From Methylotuvimicrobium sp018830325 (GTDB lineage: Bacteria > Pseudomonadota > Gammaproteobacteria > Methylococcales > Methylomonadaceae), in assembly GCF_044788715.1 (NCBI RefSeq), contig NZ_CP173170.1:2170001-2234000 (forward strand): 64,000 nt of DNA, given 5' to 3'. Position numbers and translations under genes: made by a program. Shown here in pieces: positions 50,713 to 60,517 of the stretch. Each line of letters begins with the position of its first letter. Within the stretch, counting starts at the first letter, position 1. A model generated the notes under the pieces. It made no database searches. It had not been told where the DNA came from and saw only the letters and a list, made by a program, of their open reading frames with translations.

Positions 50713-53060
50713 AAGATCCGAGAATAGACCGTCTCTACGACTTGCTGCCGGTCATCTACCGGATGCGGGATTCTGAAGAGGGTTATCCCCTCAAGGCATT
50801 GCTGCAGATCGTCGCCGAACAGGTCAATCTGGTCGAGGACGATATAAGGCAATTGTACGAAAATTGGTTTATTGAAACCTGCGACGACTGGGTGGTTCCT
50901 TATCTGGGCGATTTGATCGGCTATCAGCCCTCGCAAGAAACCCGAGAATTAGAATCCCCAGACCCTGTCCGCAATAAAATACTGATTCCGAGGCGCGAGG
51001 TCGCGAATACGATTCGTTATCGGCGCCGGAAGGGAACATTGGCATTGCTGGAGCTGTTGAGCAACGATGTCGCAGGCTGGCCGGCCAGGGCTGTCGAGTT
51101 CTATCGGCTGTTGGCTTGGACGCAGGCCTTGAATTACCAGCATTCGGATCGAGCCAAGACCATCGATATCAGAAACGCTTCGGCGCTCGATGCTATAGGC
51201 GGGCCTTTCGATGCCTTTGCGCATTCGGTCGATGTTCGCCGCATCAACTCCGGGAAAAGCCAGGGCTTGTATAACATACCCAGTATCGGCGTTTTCGTTT
51301 GGCGGTTGAAGTCCTACTCGGTCACGAAAACACCGGCTTATTGCCAGCAATCCGCAGGCAATCATTGCTTTACTTTCAGCGTGCTCGGCAACGACGGCCC
51401 GCTTTATTTGAAACCGGAGCCGGAAACCGATCCGACCCATATCGCCGATCGCTTCAATCTGCCGGTGCCCATGGGAAGGCGGTTACTTAAAGATCATAAA
51501 AACCGGCTCTACGGCGTGGATAAGAGTCTGCAAATCTGGTTAAGGACCAAGCAAGAAAACGATGTGCGGGAAGAAGTCCCAATACCGCCGGAGCGTATCA
51601 TCGCGACTGATTTGAGCGCCTGGCGCTATACGCCCCCGTCAGGCTATGTCGCCGTCGATCCCGAGCTTGGACGCATCGCATTCCCGTCCAGAAAACCGCC
51701 CGGCAAAAGCGATGTATTGGTGCAATATCATTACGGCTTCAGTTCCGAATTGGGAGGCGGCGAATACCGGCGGCAGTTACGGCAGCCGGCGGATTTTAGA
51801 CTTTATCGCGTCGGAACCGATGAAAGCATCCGAACGATCAATGAAGCCATCTCGCTGTGGCGGACTGATCAACTCAATCGTCCGCAGGAACAGGAAAAAC
51901 GACCGCGATTCGATCATGCCGTCATAGAAATTACCGACAGCGGCTTGTATGAGGAAGACTTCGAGATTGCATTGAAGTCCGGCGAAAGTCTGCAAATTCG
52001 AGCCGCCAACGGTAAACGTCCCGTCATCGCCTTGTCGGACAAACACAGAGGCCAGGCCGAATCGTTTTCTGTACAACTCGCGCGCGGCAGTTGTTTGACG
52101 CTCGACGGCTTGCTGATCGTCGGAAGGCCGGTCGAGATTGCCGATTATGAAGAGGATGCCGATCAGCCACCGGATTCAGCGGCGGTTCCTAAATTGGCCG
52201 AAATCATGATTCGACACTCTACGTTGGTGCCCGGATGGGAGATCAATGCCGATTGCCGGCCGTTGGAATCGACGATGCCCAGTTTGAGATTATGGACGGC
52301 TCATCTGTGCGTCAAAATCGATCGCAGCATCGTCGGCTCGATTGAAGTGGATCCGTCCGTCGCCACGCTTCCCGATATCGAGATCGGAAACGATCGTGAG
52401 CTGGCGCCTGAAGACGTGATCGAAACTCGTTGCCAACGCCTTCAGCAAGCGGTTCGACTGGAACCGATTCGAATCTGCATCAACGACAGCATACTCGATG
52501 CGACCGGCCCGGAACTCGAGGCAATAGGCACGCCGGATTGCACGGTGGGTCTTGCGGTCCTTAATATTCTGCGCAGCACCGTATTCGGGCAGGTTCAGGT
52601 TCATGCCGTCGAACTGGCCGAAAATACCATTTTCATCGGCCGTATGACCGTGGCGAGGCGGCAATCGGGCTGCATGCGTTTTTGCTATGTGCCGCCCGAT
52701 TCCCGAACGCCGCGCCGTTATCAATGCCAACCCGATTTGGTCGTTGGCAAGATTGCGGAAGACATGATTTTGGAGGCTCAAAAAAATGACGTCGAACCCG
52801 ATAAGACCGAAATCGAAGCGGCGCAATACCGAGAAGCCGTGCGGGTTCGCCCGCTCTTCAACAGCATGCGTTACGGTACTCCGACTTACTGTCAATTGGC
52901 CGAAGCATGCGCCGAAGAAATTAAGCAAGGCGCAGACGATCGATCCGAAATCGGTGTGTTTCATCACTTATATCAGCCGCAGCGCATGGCCAATTTACGG
53001 GTTCGGTTGGACGAGTACACCGTGGCGCGTATGGATGTCGGGATAATTTTATCGAGCTAG
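50709..53060 (+). CDS. Phage tail protein I-like baseplate/fibre protein (Afp12-like)
   Basis: 783 residues. N-terminal ~130 residues are the gpI-type domain (DLLPVIYRMRDSEEGYPL, NWFIETCDDWVVPYLGDLIGY); the rest is beta-rich, ending MRYGTPTYCQLAEACAEEI. May combine baseplate connection with fibre-like exposure. Confidence 0.87.
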   Translation: MKDPRIDRLYDLLPVIYRMRDSEEGYPLKALLQIVAEQVNLVEDDIRQLYENWFIETCDDWVVPYLGDLIGYQPSQETRELESPDPVRNKILIPRREVANTIRYRRRKGTLALLELLSNDVAGWPARAVEFYRLLAWTQALNYQHSDRAKTIDIRNASALDAIGGPFDAFAHSVDVRRINSGKSQGLYNIPSIGVFVWRLKSYSVTKTPAYCQQSAGNHCFTFSVLGNDGPLYLKPEPETDPTHIADRFNLPVPMGRRLLKDHKNRLYGVDKSLQIWLRTKQENDVREEVPIPPERIIATDLSAWRYTPPSGYVAVDPELGRIAFPSRKPPGKSDVLVQYHYGFSSELGGGEYRRQLRQPADFRLYRVGTDESIRTINEAISLWRTDQLNRPQEQEKRPRFDHAVIEITDSGLYEEDFEIALKSGESLQIRAANGKRPVIALSDKHRGQAESFSVQLARGSCLTLDGLLIVGRPVEIADYEEDADQPPDSAAVPKLAEIMIRHSTLVPGWEINADCRPLESTMPSLRLWTAHLCVKIDRSIVGSIEVDPSVATLPDIEIGNDRELAPEDVIETRCQRLQQAVRLEPIRICINDSILDATGPELEAIGTPDCTVGLAVLNILRSTVFGQVQVHAVELAENTIFIGRMTVARRQSGCMRFCYVPPDSRTPRRYQCQPDLVVGKIAEDMILEAQKNDVEPDKTEIEAAQYREAVRVRPLFNSMRYGTPTYCQLAEACAEEIKQGADDRSEIGVFHHLYQPQRMANLRVRLDEYTVARMDVGIILSS

Positions 53061-53069
53061 GAGAACACC

Positions 53070-54482
53070 ATGAAAGGCGATTTCACACGCAATACTTTTG
53101 ACCCTAATAAACATTTTTTACGCGTGCTGATGCAGCAAGGCAGAGTTCAGCTCGATGCGGATTGGAATGAACAAACCGCTATCCTGCTACATTATCTGCA
53201 AACGTTGGCCGCGGATATCATCGGTCCGTATGCGGGGCCGGCGTCGGAGTTGGGTTTTGAGATTACGCCCGGCGATGCGCAAGGAGACTTCAAGATAGGC
53301 GAAGGCCGCTACTACGTGAACGGCCTATTGTGCGAGAACGGGCAGGAGACCAGCTATCTGAACCAGACCGATTATCCTCTTTCGAAAGAAGATGACGCAT
53401 TGGGTGTAGGTAACTATGTCGTCTATCTCGATGTTTGGGAGCGCCATGTCAGTTATGTCGAGGACGACTCGATTCGCGAAAAAGCGCTCAATGGCGTCGA
53501 TACGGCGACACGTTCAAAAGTCGTCTGGCAAGTGAAAGTCAAACCGATTACCTATAACTATGCCTATTGTCAGCAAGGGACATCTTTATTGGGCGAGGAA
53601 GTATCAACGTTGAGTCGGATCGGTATGAGCGCCAGGGCCAAGCAGGTTCGAAAAGACAAGCAACCGTGTTTGACCGAGCCGGATGCGCAATACCGCGGAC
53701 TGGAAAATCAACTGTACCGTGTTGAAATTCACGACGGAAACACAGTCGATGAATCCGGCAATGCCAAAACGCCCACTTTCAAATTCTCTCGTGAAAACGG
53801 GTCGGCGATATTTCCTGTCAATCAATTCGTTTACGATGCCGGTTCAAATACATCGACCGTTACTCTGGAGCATTTGGGCAGAGACGAAAAATTGGGTTTA
53901 AAGGTTCATGACTGGGTGGAATTGATCGATGACAGGATCAGTCTAAAAAACGAAATCAATCCGTTGCTTCAGATTCTGGATATCGACGTCATCGATAGAA
54001 AAATCATCTTGTCCGGCGGAGAAGGAATGGCGATTCATCAATGCCGGCATCCATTGCTTCGCCGTTGGGATCAACGAGCGAAAAAAAATGAGATCAATGC
54101 CGAGGGCGTCATTGAGATTCACGGAAACGGGTGGATTCCGTTGGAAGACGGCATCGAGGTAAAGTTTGCCTTGGAGGACGCCGGAGCGATTCGTCCAGGC
54201 GATTATTGGCTGATACCGGCCCGTGTCGCAACCGGCGATATCGAGTGGCCGTCGACCGGTCACGATAAAAACACTCGGATACCTCAAATACTGCCGCCGC
54301 AAGGCATCGAGCATCACTATGCTCCGTTGGCGATCATCGCCGCGACCGACGGAACGGTGACGATCACGAGTGATTGCCGCTGCAGCTTCGAACCGTTGTC
54401 AGGTGCTTGCAATTACAATTATTTCGGCCGTATCGGTATCGGCACCGATTTGATTCGTCCGCGAGTGCGAGGCGATCGATGA
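53070..54482 (+). CDS. DUF6519-type eCIS protein
   Basis: 470 residues: MKGDFTRNTFDPNKHFLRVL, QQGRVQLDADWNEQTAILL, YYVNGLLCEN and GNYVVYLDVWERHVSYVED, features of DUF6519 proteins found at the end of such clusters. Likely an exposed baseplate or fibre component. AGGAG ribosome-binding site. Confidence 0.8.
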   Translation: MKGDFTRNTFDPNKHFLRVLMQQGRVQLDADWNEQTAILLHYLQTLAADIIGPYAGPASELGFEITPGDAQGDFKIGEGRYYVNGLLCENGQETSYLNQTDYPLSKEDDALGVGNYVVYLDVWERHVSYVEDDSIREKALNGVDTATRSKVVWQVKVKPITYNYAYCQQGTSLLGEEVSTLSRIGMSARAKQVRKDKQPCLTEPDAQYRGLENQLYRVEIHDGNTVDESGNAKTPTFKFSRENGSAIFPVNQFVYDAGSNTSTVTLEHLGRDEKLGLKVHDWVELIDDRISLKNEINPLLQILDIDVIDRKIILSGGEGMAIHQCRHPLLRRWDQRAKKNEINAEGVIEIHGNGWIPLEDGIEVKFALEDAGAIRPGDYWLIPARVATGDIEWPSTGHDKNTRIPQILPPQGIEHHYAPLAIIAATDGTVTITSDCRCSFEPLSGACNYNYFGRIGIGTDLIRPRVRGDR

Positions 54483-55378
54483 ATGCCGTCTGGTCGTTTT
54501 GGAGCAAGCCTTATTTGTTCTCCCGAAAGACCATTTGGTGCAGCGAAAAACAACATTTGCTCTCATGGATTTTGTCATTGGAGCTGGCCAGGAAGTTTTT
54601 TGAAAAAACCGTTTTGTTCACCGACGACCACGGTGCGCGAATGCTCGTCGAAGGCCTCCGCTTGGAGTTCGATTGCGTGAACACCACTTTGAACGGTCTC
54701 GATCATCATGATGAAAAATGGTGGGCATTGGGGAAGATTCATACCTATGCTTCGCAAAAGGAACCTTTCATTCACATCGATAGTGATGCCTTCTTGTGGA
54801 AGCCCTTGCCGATCGACTCGAACACCCAGATATTTGCGCAAAACCCGGATTATTTCACGGTCGGAGCGTCGTATTACATGCCGGAGCAAGTCGAATCGTT
54901 AATACGAAAGCTCAATGGCTGGTTGCCGAAAGAGTGGGCATGGTACCGAACGAGCGGGCTGCCGCAGAGAGCGGAGAGTTGCGGTATTTTTGGCGGAAGC
55001 AATACCGAATTTATCAATCACTATGCGAAACAAGCGTTCGAGACGGTTGAGCACAGAGCCAATGCAAATTTATGGGCTATTTTGAACGATCGGGTCGAAA
55101 GAAACATTCTGGTTGAGCAATACTTGCTGTCCGCCTACATCGAATATCATAAAAATCATTCAGACGGATGGAATCGGCCAATCGAAGTCAGCTATCTCTT
55201 CGAATCGTTGGACGATGCGTTCGACCCCGGGAAAGCCGAAGAGGCCGGCTACACGCACTTGGTCGCAGATGCCAAGAAAAACAAATCTCTCGCCCAGGAT
55301 ATCGAGCAGAGAGTCCGAATGGATCATCCCGAAGCTTATGAAAATTGTTTGAGATACGTGCGCCAAACAAAGAACTGA
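54479..55378 (+). CDS. Glycosyltransferase-like protein (DUF6734-like)
   Basis: 299 residues from ATG 54479, overlapping the previous stop (ATGA), so it belongs to the operon. FIHIDSDAFLWKPL has a DxD-type motif (DSD 101-103) in the setting of GT-A glycosyltransferases; GIFGGSNTEFINHY and LVEQYLLSAYIEYHK fit acceptor-side regions of such enzymes. Could be a cargo toxin or a modifier of the particle. Family name is from memory. Confidence 0.65.
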   Translation: MNAVWSFWSKPYLFSRKTIWCSEKQHLLSWILSLELARKFFEKTVLFTDDHGARMLVEGLRLEFDCVNTTLNGLDHHDEKWWALGKIHTYASQKEPFIHIDSDAFLWKPLPIDSNTQIFAQNPDYFTVGASYYMPEQVESLIRKLNGWLPKEWAWYRTSGLPQRAESCGIFGGSNTEFINHYAKQAFETVEHRANANLWAILNDRVERNILVEQYLLSAYIEYHKNHSDGWNRPIEVSYLFESLDDAFDPGKAEEAGYTHLVADAKKNKSLAQDIEQRVRMDHPEAYENCLRYVRQTKN

Positions 55379-55816
55379 CGGAAGGTCATTCGAATCAACG
55401 TCTAATTGAGTCTTTATGCAAAATCGCTGACTAGAGCCGTGTAATTTCCCTTGCGTCCTTCTTAAATCTCCGCTTTTGTTCCGTCTAGGTGATGCTGAGC
55501 CCAGTTTTTGCGTTTGGTTGCTGCTATAACACAAGCGATTCACTCTCACCTATCCCATGTCATTGGCCAAGGAAATGGAAAGTAAATTGATATCCTGCGG
55601 TCAAGTTCTGTGTTGAACTAGCTTGCGAATGTTTATTTTTTGTATTTTGGCTGTATGCTTCGGCTCAGAATTGACTATGATGCATAACAGGTCAGGCGCG
55701 CACAAAAGCGCAGCTCCAAAGCCGAAAAGAACCGTCGCTTGATTGACGTTAAAATGTAACCTCACGCCCTCATAAGAAAGAGGGAATATTCCAATAAATC
55801 ATAAGGTTACTTGGCT
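55379..55816. other. Gap after eCIS operon
   Basis: 438 bp without a credible gene. No clear terminator is seen after 55378; CACGCCCTCATAAGAAAGAGGG near 55763 is a weak palindrome. Confidence 0.45.
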
Positions 55817-56226
55817 ATGACAGCATCATCCACGCTCGATTTCAAGCATAACTATCAAACTCCTCTCAAACACCTGAAACTCAAGGGGCTTCAGCCGAAG
55901 ACGGTCGAGGCTTATTCCCGTGCTATTCGGCGCATCGGCGCGTATTTCGATGAGCAAATTCATGACCTCTTCGAAGCTCAATTGCTCGAGTATTTTTCCG
56001 ATTTGTTGACAACCCACTCCTGGAGCGCCGAGAAACTCGATCTCTACGGGCTCAAGCTCTAATATCAGCAGGTACTGTGCAAACCATAGCTGCATTTGCA
56101 TTTGATTAAGCCGTCGAAGTGACAGGGATTGCCGGGTATCGTCACGGTTACAGAGGCCCAGCGATTATTTATGGCGACCCGTTCGGTGAGAGTTACCGGT
56201 TGTTCTTTTTCACGCTCTATAACCCA
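55817..56226 (+). pseudogene. Tyrosine recombinase remnant
   Basis: MTASSTLDFKHNYQT, HLKLKGLQPKTVEAYSRAIRR is a SAM-like core-binding domain of the integrases that accompany IS91-type elements. TAA at 56060 and two more in-frame stops interrupt the continuing homology (LIKPSK, IVTVTEAQRLF), then a frameshift and truncation at SYRLFFFTLYN. Confidence 0.75.
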
Positions 56227-56658
56227 TGCGCAAAGGAAAGGGAAGAAGCCGGAAGAGTTTACATTTCTCGGTTTTACCCACTACTGCGGGAAGACCACGC
56301 GGGGAGACTTCAAGGTCAAGCGACGCACCGCGCGCAAGAAATTCGGCGCGGGCTTGAAGGCCTTCGACGAATGGGCGAGCAAGGCGCGACACAAGCAGAC
56401 CTTGGGCGAAATGCTACGCTGCGACAAGGCGCGGGTGGTAGCCGGCCACCTGAACTATTATGCATCGCGGATAACGCAACCCGGTGCAGCGACTTTGTCT
56501 ATCGTGCAACACACATTCTGTACAAACGACTCAACCGCAAGAGCCAGTGCAAGGCTTACAACTGTGACAGGTTCAACCAGGCTTTAAATAGCATTGGCTG
56601 GCCGCGTGGACACATCCGCATAGACCTGAATCCCTTTCGAAGGGCGGAGGCTTGCTGA
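56227..56658 (+). pseudogene. ltrA: Group II intron reverse transcriptase/maturase, 3' remnant
   Basis: EEFTFLGFTHYCGKTTRGDFKVKRRTARKK and KQTLGEMLRCDKARVV in one frame, NATRCSDFVYRATHILYKRL and IRIDLNPFRRAEA in another: the maturase (X) end of a group II intron protein, frameshifted near 56470. Confidence 0.82.
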
Positions 56659-56671
56659 ATGACTGATCGAG

Positions 56672-56704
56672 GAGCCGGATGTGGGAAAGCCGCTTGTCCG
56701 GTTC
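56672..56704 (+). ncRNA. Group II intron domain V remnant
   Basis: 33 nt beginning GAGCCGGATG and ending CCGGTTC, with a GAAA tetraloop region, 13 nt after the maturase stop; matches the domain V hairpin layout. The 5' RNA domains are missing. Confidence 0.7.
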
Positions 56705-56861
56705 GGAGAGGGGGCGGGTATCAACCTGCGTCAGGGGTGAAATATTGTGGCACCGCCGGGAAACCAGGCGGCAAACGGAGAAAACCAACATCACCCTACC
56801 GCGCTGGGAGTGCCTGTCCTACTCGAAACCGCGCTTCTTAAAATATGATTATCCTGGAGAA

Positions 56862-58475
56862 TTACCATAACGACCAATTCCCGGTCGACATAACATAAAA
56901 TGCCAGCAACGTATTCGTCGTCATATGAGCAGTTATAGCATCGGAAATAGACTTTCTATGGTACAAGGCCAAAGCGAATCCCATTCCGGCAATTGTGCCG
57001 GCAAGCCATTCACCGTGCAATGCGCCGAATAAGATCGAAGATCCCAGAAAGGAAAGCCAAGTAAATTTAATCGCCTTTAATTCCGTAAAGTTTATATCGG
57101 ATAGTTTATTGATTAAGTAACCTCGAAAAACGAGTTCTTCGATGATCGGTACAGTAATCGTGGCGCCGATGAAACGAAACAGCAACCAACTGCTAACTAA
57201 CAGCGGAGGCGCCTCGAACAATGAATCCATAAATTTTTGATTATCTTGTTCAGAGACATCAACCAAGATCAGCCAAATCACAAAAACGCTAAAACCAATT
57301 AATAGCGAGTGTAGCGTAATATTTTTAAATATCGGACGATATTGCTTACGGAAATACCAAATTACCGAAAGCGAAACGATTACCCTTATGGGATAAAACC
57401 AATTAAAATCTACCGTAAAAGCCGAGGTTAATATTATTGATGAAAGTAGAGCGACGAAAGGCAACAATAGCGCTGGTGCCGACGAATGGTTGGATTCGTG
57501 GCTGAATTCAACAGCGTGCGATTCAACAAGGAAATATTTTGATCGTTGACAGATCGAAACCATCCCCCCACTAATCAAAACAAATGCGATCCAACCGGCA
57601 TTCGAATGAAACCCGCCGGCAGCTATTTCCTCTGAAAAAGAAGATCCAATGGCGATCAGCGCCACAATCCTGAATACATTCAAAATCCATATTGTGATAA
57701 CCCCAATTGGAAACAGAATATAGACATTCGGAAACAACAGGGTTCTGCGATAAGCAATTATGTACAAAAATAAAAATACGATAATGAGTCCAATGCCTTC
57801 GTATCCCGAGCATTGCGGTGAAATCTGCACCTCAAAACCAGGTGTTCCCAATATTTTATGAACCGGTTGAATAACGACCTCTGGATAAAAAATGCCCAAT
57901 AAATAACCTGAAACTTTAAAGGTCAACTCGGTAAGGGGCTGCCAGTCTAATTCCGACATTTCTCCAGCAAACCAAGAAAGGACGCCTGTCAAAACAGCGA
58001 GGGAAACCAGAACTATCTCTTGCGAGATCAATCGTGTCCAACATTTCGCTGGTGCGATGGTAAAAAACAGGCAAACAACCGATCCTATCCCTATTAAAAA
58101 CCAACTTACAGCTACCAAGTAGACCGTAATAGCCTCATGAGAATTTTCGAACTCGACGCCTTGAAATAACGCCGATGTGATATAGATAAAGGACATAATG
58201 AAAATACCATGGGCCGCCAACCATCTCTGCCACCATGGATAATCATTGTAATCAAGTAAAAAATGCGAAATAGCCTGAAACCTTGGCCAGCCAAAAACGG
58301 CAAAACCTCCTGCAACCGCAACGAAGAATCTGATAAATTCACCGGCATAACCGATTAAACCCAAAAACAAGTTATGTGTTTTCTCTAAAGATTGCGAATC
58401 GAAGCTAATTGATAAAACAAGAGCTTCCAGGCATAAAAACACTAGAAAAAAACTGCGGCTGACGACTGATTGCAT
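56862..58475 (-). CDS. xrtE: Exosortase E/protease fusion (VPEID-CTERM system)
   Basis: 537 residues, polytopic inner-membrane protein. N-terminal exosortase with Cys222 (PQCSGYEG), Arg269 (NVFRI) and His290 (GGFHSNAGW); C-terminal CPBP/Abi-type protease with EELVFRGY (446-453), LHGEW (486-490) and a late HMTTN. This fusion is the VPEID-CTERM-specific exosortase E. It should cleave the tail of the small protein encoded just upstream at 58591. Confidence 0.93.
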   Translation of the reverse strand: MQSVVSRSFFLVFLCLEALVLSISFDSQSLEKTHNLFLGLIGYAGEFIRFFVAVAGGFAVFGWPRFQAISHFLLDYNDYPWWQRWLAAHGIFIMSFIYITSALFQGVEFENSHEAITVYLVAVSWFLIGIGSVVCLFFTIAPAKCWTRLISQEIVLVSLAVLTGVLSWFAGEMSELDWQPLTELTFKVSGYLLGIFYPEVVIQPVHKILGTPGFEVQISPQCSGYEGIGLIIVFLFLYIIAYRRTLLFPNVYILFPIGVITIWILNVFRIVALIAIGSSFSEEIAAGGFHSNAGWIAFVLISGGMVSICQRSKYFLVESHAVEFSHESNHSSAPALLLPFVALLSSIILTSAFTVDFNWFYPIRVIVSLSVIWYFRKQYRPIFKNITLHSLLIGFSVFVIWLILVDVSEQDNQKFMDSLFEAPPLLVSSWLLFRFIGATITVPIIEELVFRGYLINKLSDINFTELKAIKFTWLSFLGSSILFGALHGEWLAGTIAGMGFALALYHRKSISDAITAHMTTNTLLAFYVMSTGNWSLW

Positions 58476-58555
58476 CGCTTAAAAGGATAGAAAGAAAATC
58501 TGTTTCAAAAGGCGGAAAGTCGAGAAATCAAATTGCTATGACGGCAAATTGAAAC

Positions 58556-58582
58556 GGGGCAAGTTTAAAGTACCCTTGCCCC
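58556..58582 (-). terminator. Hairpin between substrate gene and xrtE
   Basis: GGGGCAAG / CTTGCCCC, 8 bp perfect with an 11-nt loop, nine bases after the stop of the small gene on the minus strand; T-run weak. Could attenuate transcription into xrtE. Confidence 0.6.
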
Positions 58583-58590
58583 GTTATTCG

Positions 58591-58758
58591 CTATTTGCGG
58601 CGACGTTCGGAAATAAGAGCAGCGACCGCGGTCGCCAATCCCAATCCTAAAGCTGCGATGCTGGAGTCCATTTCAGGTGCAGCAATAGCAGCAGTTGCGC
58701 TATTCATTCCGATAAATACGATTGCTGAGCCAAGATATAATTTAGTTACTGTTTTCAT
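58591..58758 (-). CDS. Minimal VPEID-CTERM-like sorting substrate
   Basis: 55 residues from the ATG at 58758 (AAGGAG upstream). Signal peptide to ~residue 23 (ATAA), then APEMDSS in place of VPEID, a hydrophobic helix (IAALGLGLATAVAALI) and ERRRK. Signal peptide and sorting signal are almost adjacent, so little mature protein could remain. Confidence 0.85.
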   Translation of the reverse strand: MKTVTKLYLGSAIVFIGMNSATAAIAAPEMDSSIAALGLGLATAVAALISERRRK

Positions 58759-58804
58759 GACTATACTCCTTACACAATTAAAGGTTTTGTTCACTAGTTT
58801 AAGA

Positions 58805-58841
58805 CTTGTAAAAACGATTTCAGTAAAATCGTATTTACAAG
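58805..58841. other. AT-rich hairpin upstream of substrate gene
   Basis: CTTGTAAAAACGATTT and AAATCGTATTTACAAG, 16-bp arms with one mismatch and a 5-nt loop. Lies upstream of the VPEID-CTERM gene; operator or terminator of a lost gene. Confidence 0.5.
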
Positions 58842-59159
58842 CTTAATAGCATCAGCAAATTGTAGGCCAATATTAATATTCAACTGAATAATAAAGAGTT
58901 ATTTAATATCCCTCAGTTAATCGATTATGGTATTGTAAAATTTTCTGACATCCAAGATAACTTTCGATAAACCAAATTCCCTTTATACTCGTTGCTACCT
59001 AATGCCGATATAGAATTGAATTAAGGGGTTAGAGCCTGAGGTATCCCCGTAAAATAGTCATATAAAACAATTTGCTATGGCTAAAAATTGATCGAAAAGT
59101 TGGTTTCTCGGGTCTAATTGCTGAAATTCATAATCTTTCAGCTTCGCCGGGGAGGTCCT

Positions 59160-59520
59160 ATGTTAACTATGAGTTTGCTCCATAATCTGATCAAGCGGGC
59201 GCTTCCTAAACTTCATCGAACCCGGCTTAAAACACTCATGGCGACCGTAGAGGGCGGCTTGAAAAGTATCTCGGTGTCGCTGACGGACTTAGGGCGAGCA
59301 CTTCCCGGGCCGGCCTATCCCAAACACAAAATCAAGCGCATCGACCGTCTCCTCGGCAATCCCAAGCTCAAGTCTTGAGCGTTAAAAGCTCTATGGGGCC
59401 ATGACACAGTGGTTATTACAGTCATTGCCCTTACCTTTGATTCTCATCGACTGGTTACCCGCTCACCGCCGATCAAAGTCAACAGTTGTTACGCGCGTCG
59501 CTACCGACCGGTGGGTGCAC
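59160..59520 (+). pseudogene. IS4-family transposase remnant
   Basis: Start with GGGGAGG: MLTMSLLHNLIKRALPKLHR, LKTLMATVEGGLKSISVSL, YPKHKIKRIDRLLGNPKL, stop at 59376; homology continues (LPLPLILIDW, then QSQQLLRASLP) in shifted frames to ~59515, where an IS1380 end follows. Confidence 0.72.
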
Positions 59521-59524
59521 TATT

Positions 59525-60174
59525 ACACCTAAATCCTGCAAACAAGCACTGGGAAAATATTAATAAACTATATAAATCAATGATATGATTATTTTTACAA
59601 AGTAACTCCAGGTCATGATTTTAATGAACGAACACGCCTCACGCCAACCTCAAAAAAACTGCACGCCGGCCAACCGGAAAAGTTCATCTGTCGGCAACAG
59701 CAAGTGGTTTAACCAGTCAGGCCGGCTTAATTCCGGTAATCAAATTTCTCGAGCGTATCGGTTTTGAAGATCTGGTCAAACAAACCGTTGCGCATGTGCG
59801 CGGCGATAATGCTGCTTATCAACTGGTGGAAGTCGTGTTGCTGACTTTGGTCGGCGTGATCGGTGGCGCCCGATCAATCGCCAAGGTTTGCGCGGTGTGG
59901 TCAGACGGCGTGTTTGTAAGCTGGCCGGTTGGTTAAAAATACCGATTGAGGCGACCATCAGCCGATTACTCAAAGAAGTTGATGAGCGCTAGGTCAGCCA
60001 ATTAGAAACCCTCAATCATCGGTTACGCGCACGCATCTGGCGTAAAACGCAACGCGCCGGTATCAGCCGGTATTGACCGGAAAATAGAGGCGTGGAATCG
60101 CATATCTGAACGATTCTTCTGTACTGATTTAATGCCTGTTTCGCCTTCTTTTTTGGGTTTGCAGGATTTAGGTG
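59525..60174 (+). mobile_element. IS1380-like element, internally deleted
   Basis: 18-bp perfect inverted ends CACCTAAATCCTGCAAAC / GTTTGCAGGATTTAGGTG. Inside, TSQAGLIPVIKFLERIGFEDL, LLTLVGVIGGARS and VCAVWSDGV are the N-terminus of an IS1380 transposase, then shifted frames and loss of the catalytic part. 650 bp versus ~1.7 kb usual. Confidence 0.8.
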
Positions 60175-60189
60175 CTATATAATTTGTTC

Positions 60190-60498
60190 ATGATCGGACT
60201 TATTAGAATCGAATTTTCAGGCGCGTTCTATCATGTGACTTCCCGTGGTGACCGTCGTGAAAGCATTTATGAAGATGATGAAGACAGGGTTCAATTCCTT
60301 GATGTTTTGAAGCGTGTCGTAGAGGATTTTAACTGGGTTTGTCATGCCTATTGTTTGATGACCAATCATTATCATTTGGTCATAGAAAGGCCTGATGCCA
60401 ATCTTTCGAAAGGGATGCGGCAGTTGAACGGTGTTTATACGCAAGCTCCATCCGGGCTACTCGCTACGGCGGGGTGTTCTCGGTCGTGCTGGAATTAA
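60190..60498 (+). pseudogene. REP-associated tyrosine transposase (RAYT), truncated
   Basis: IRIEFSGAFYHVTSRGDRRE, CHAYCLMTNHYHLVIERP (HUH motif HYH), GMRQLNGVYTQ; after that unrelated sequence and a stop. The catalytic tyrosine region is lost. Confidence 0.78.
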
Positions 60499-60517
60499 AA
60501 CTTATGGGTCGAAAATC

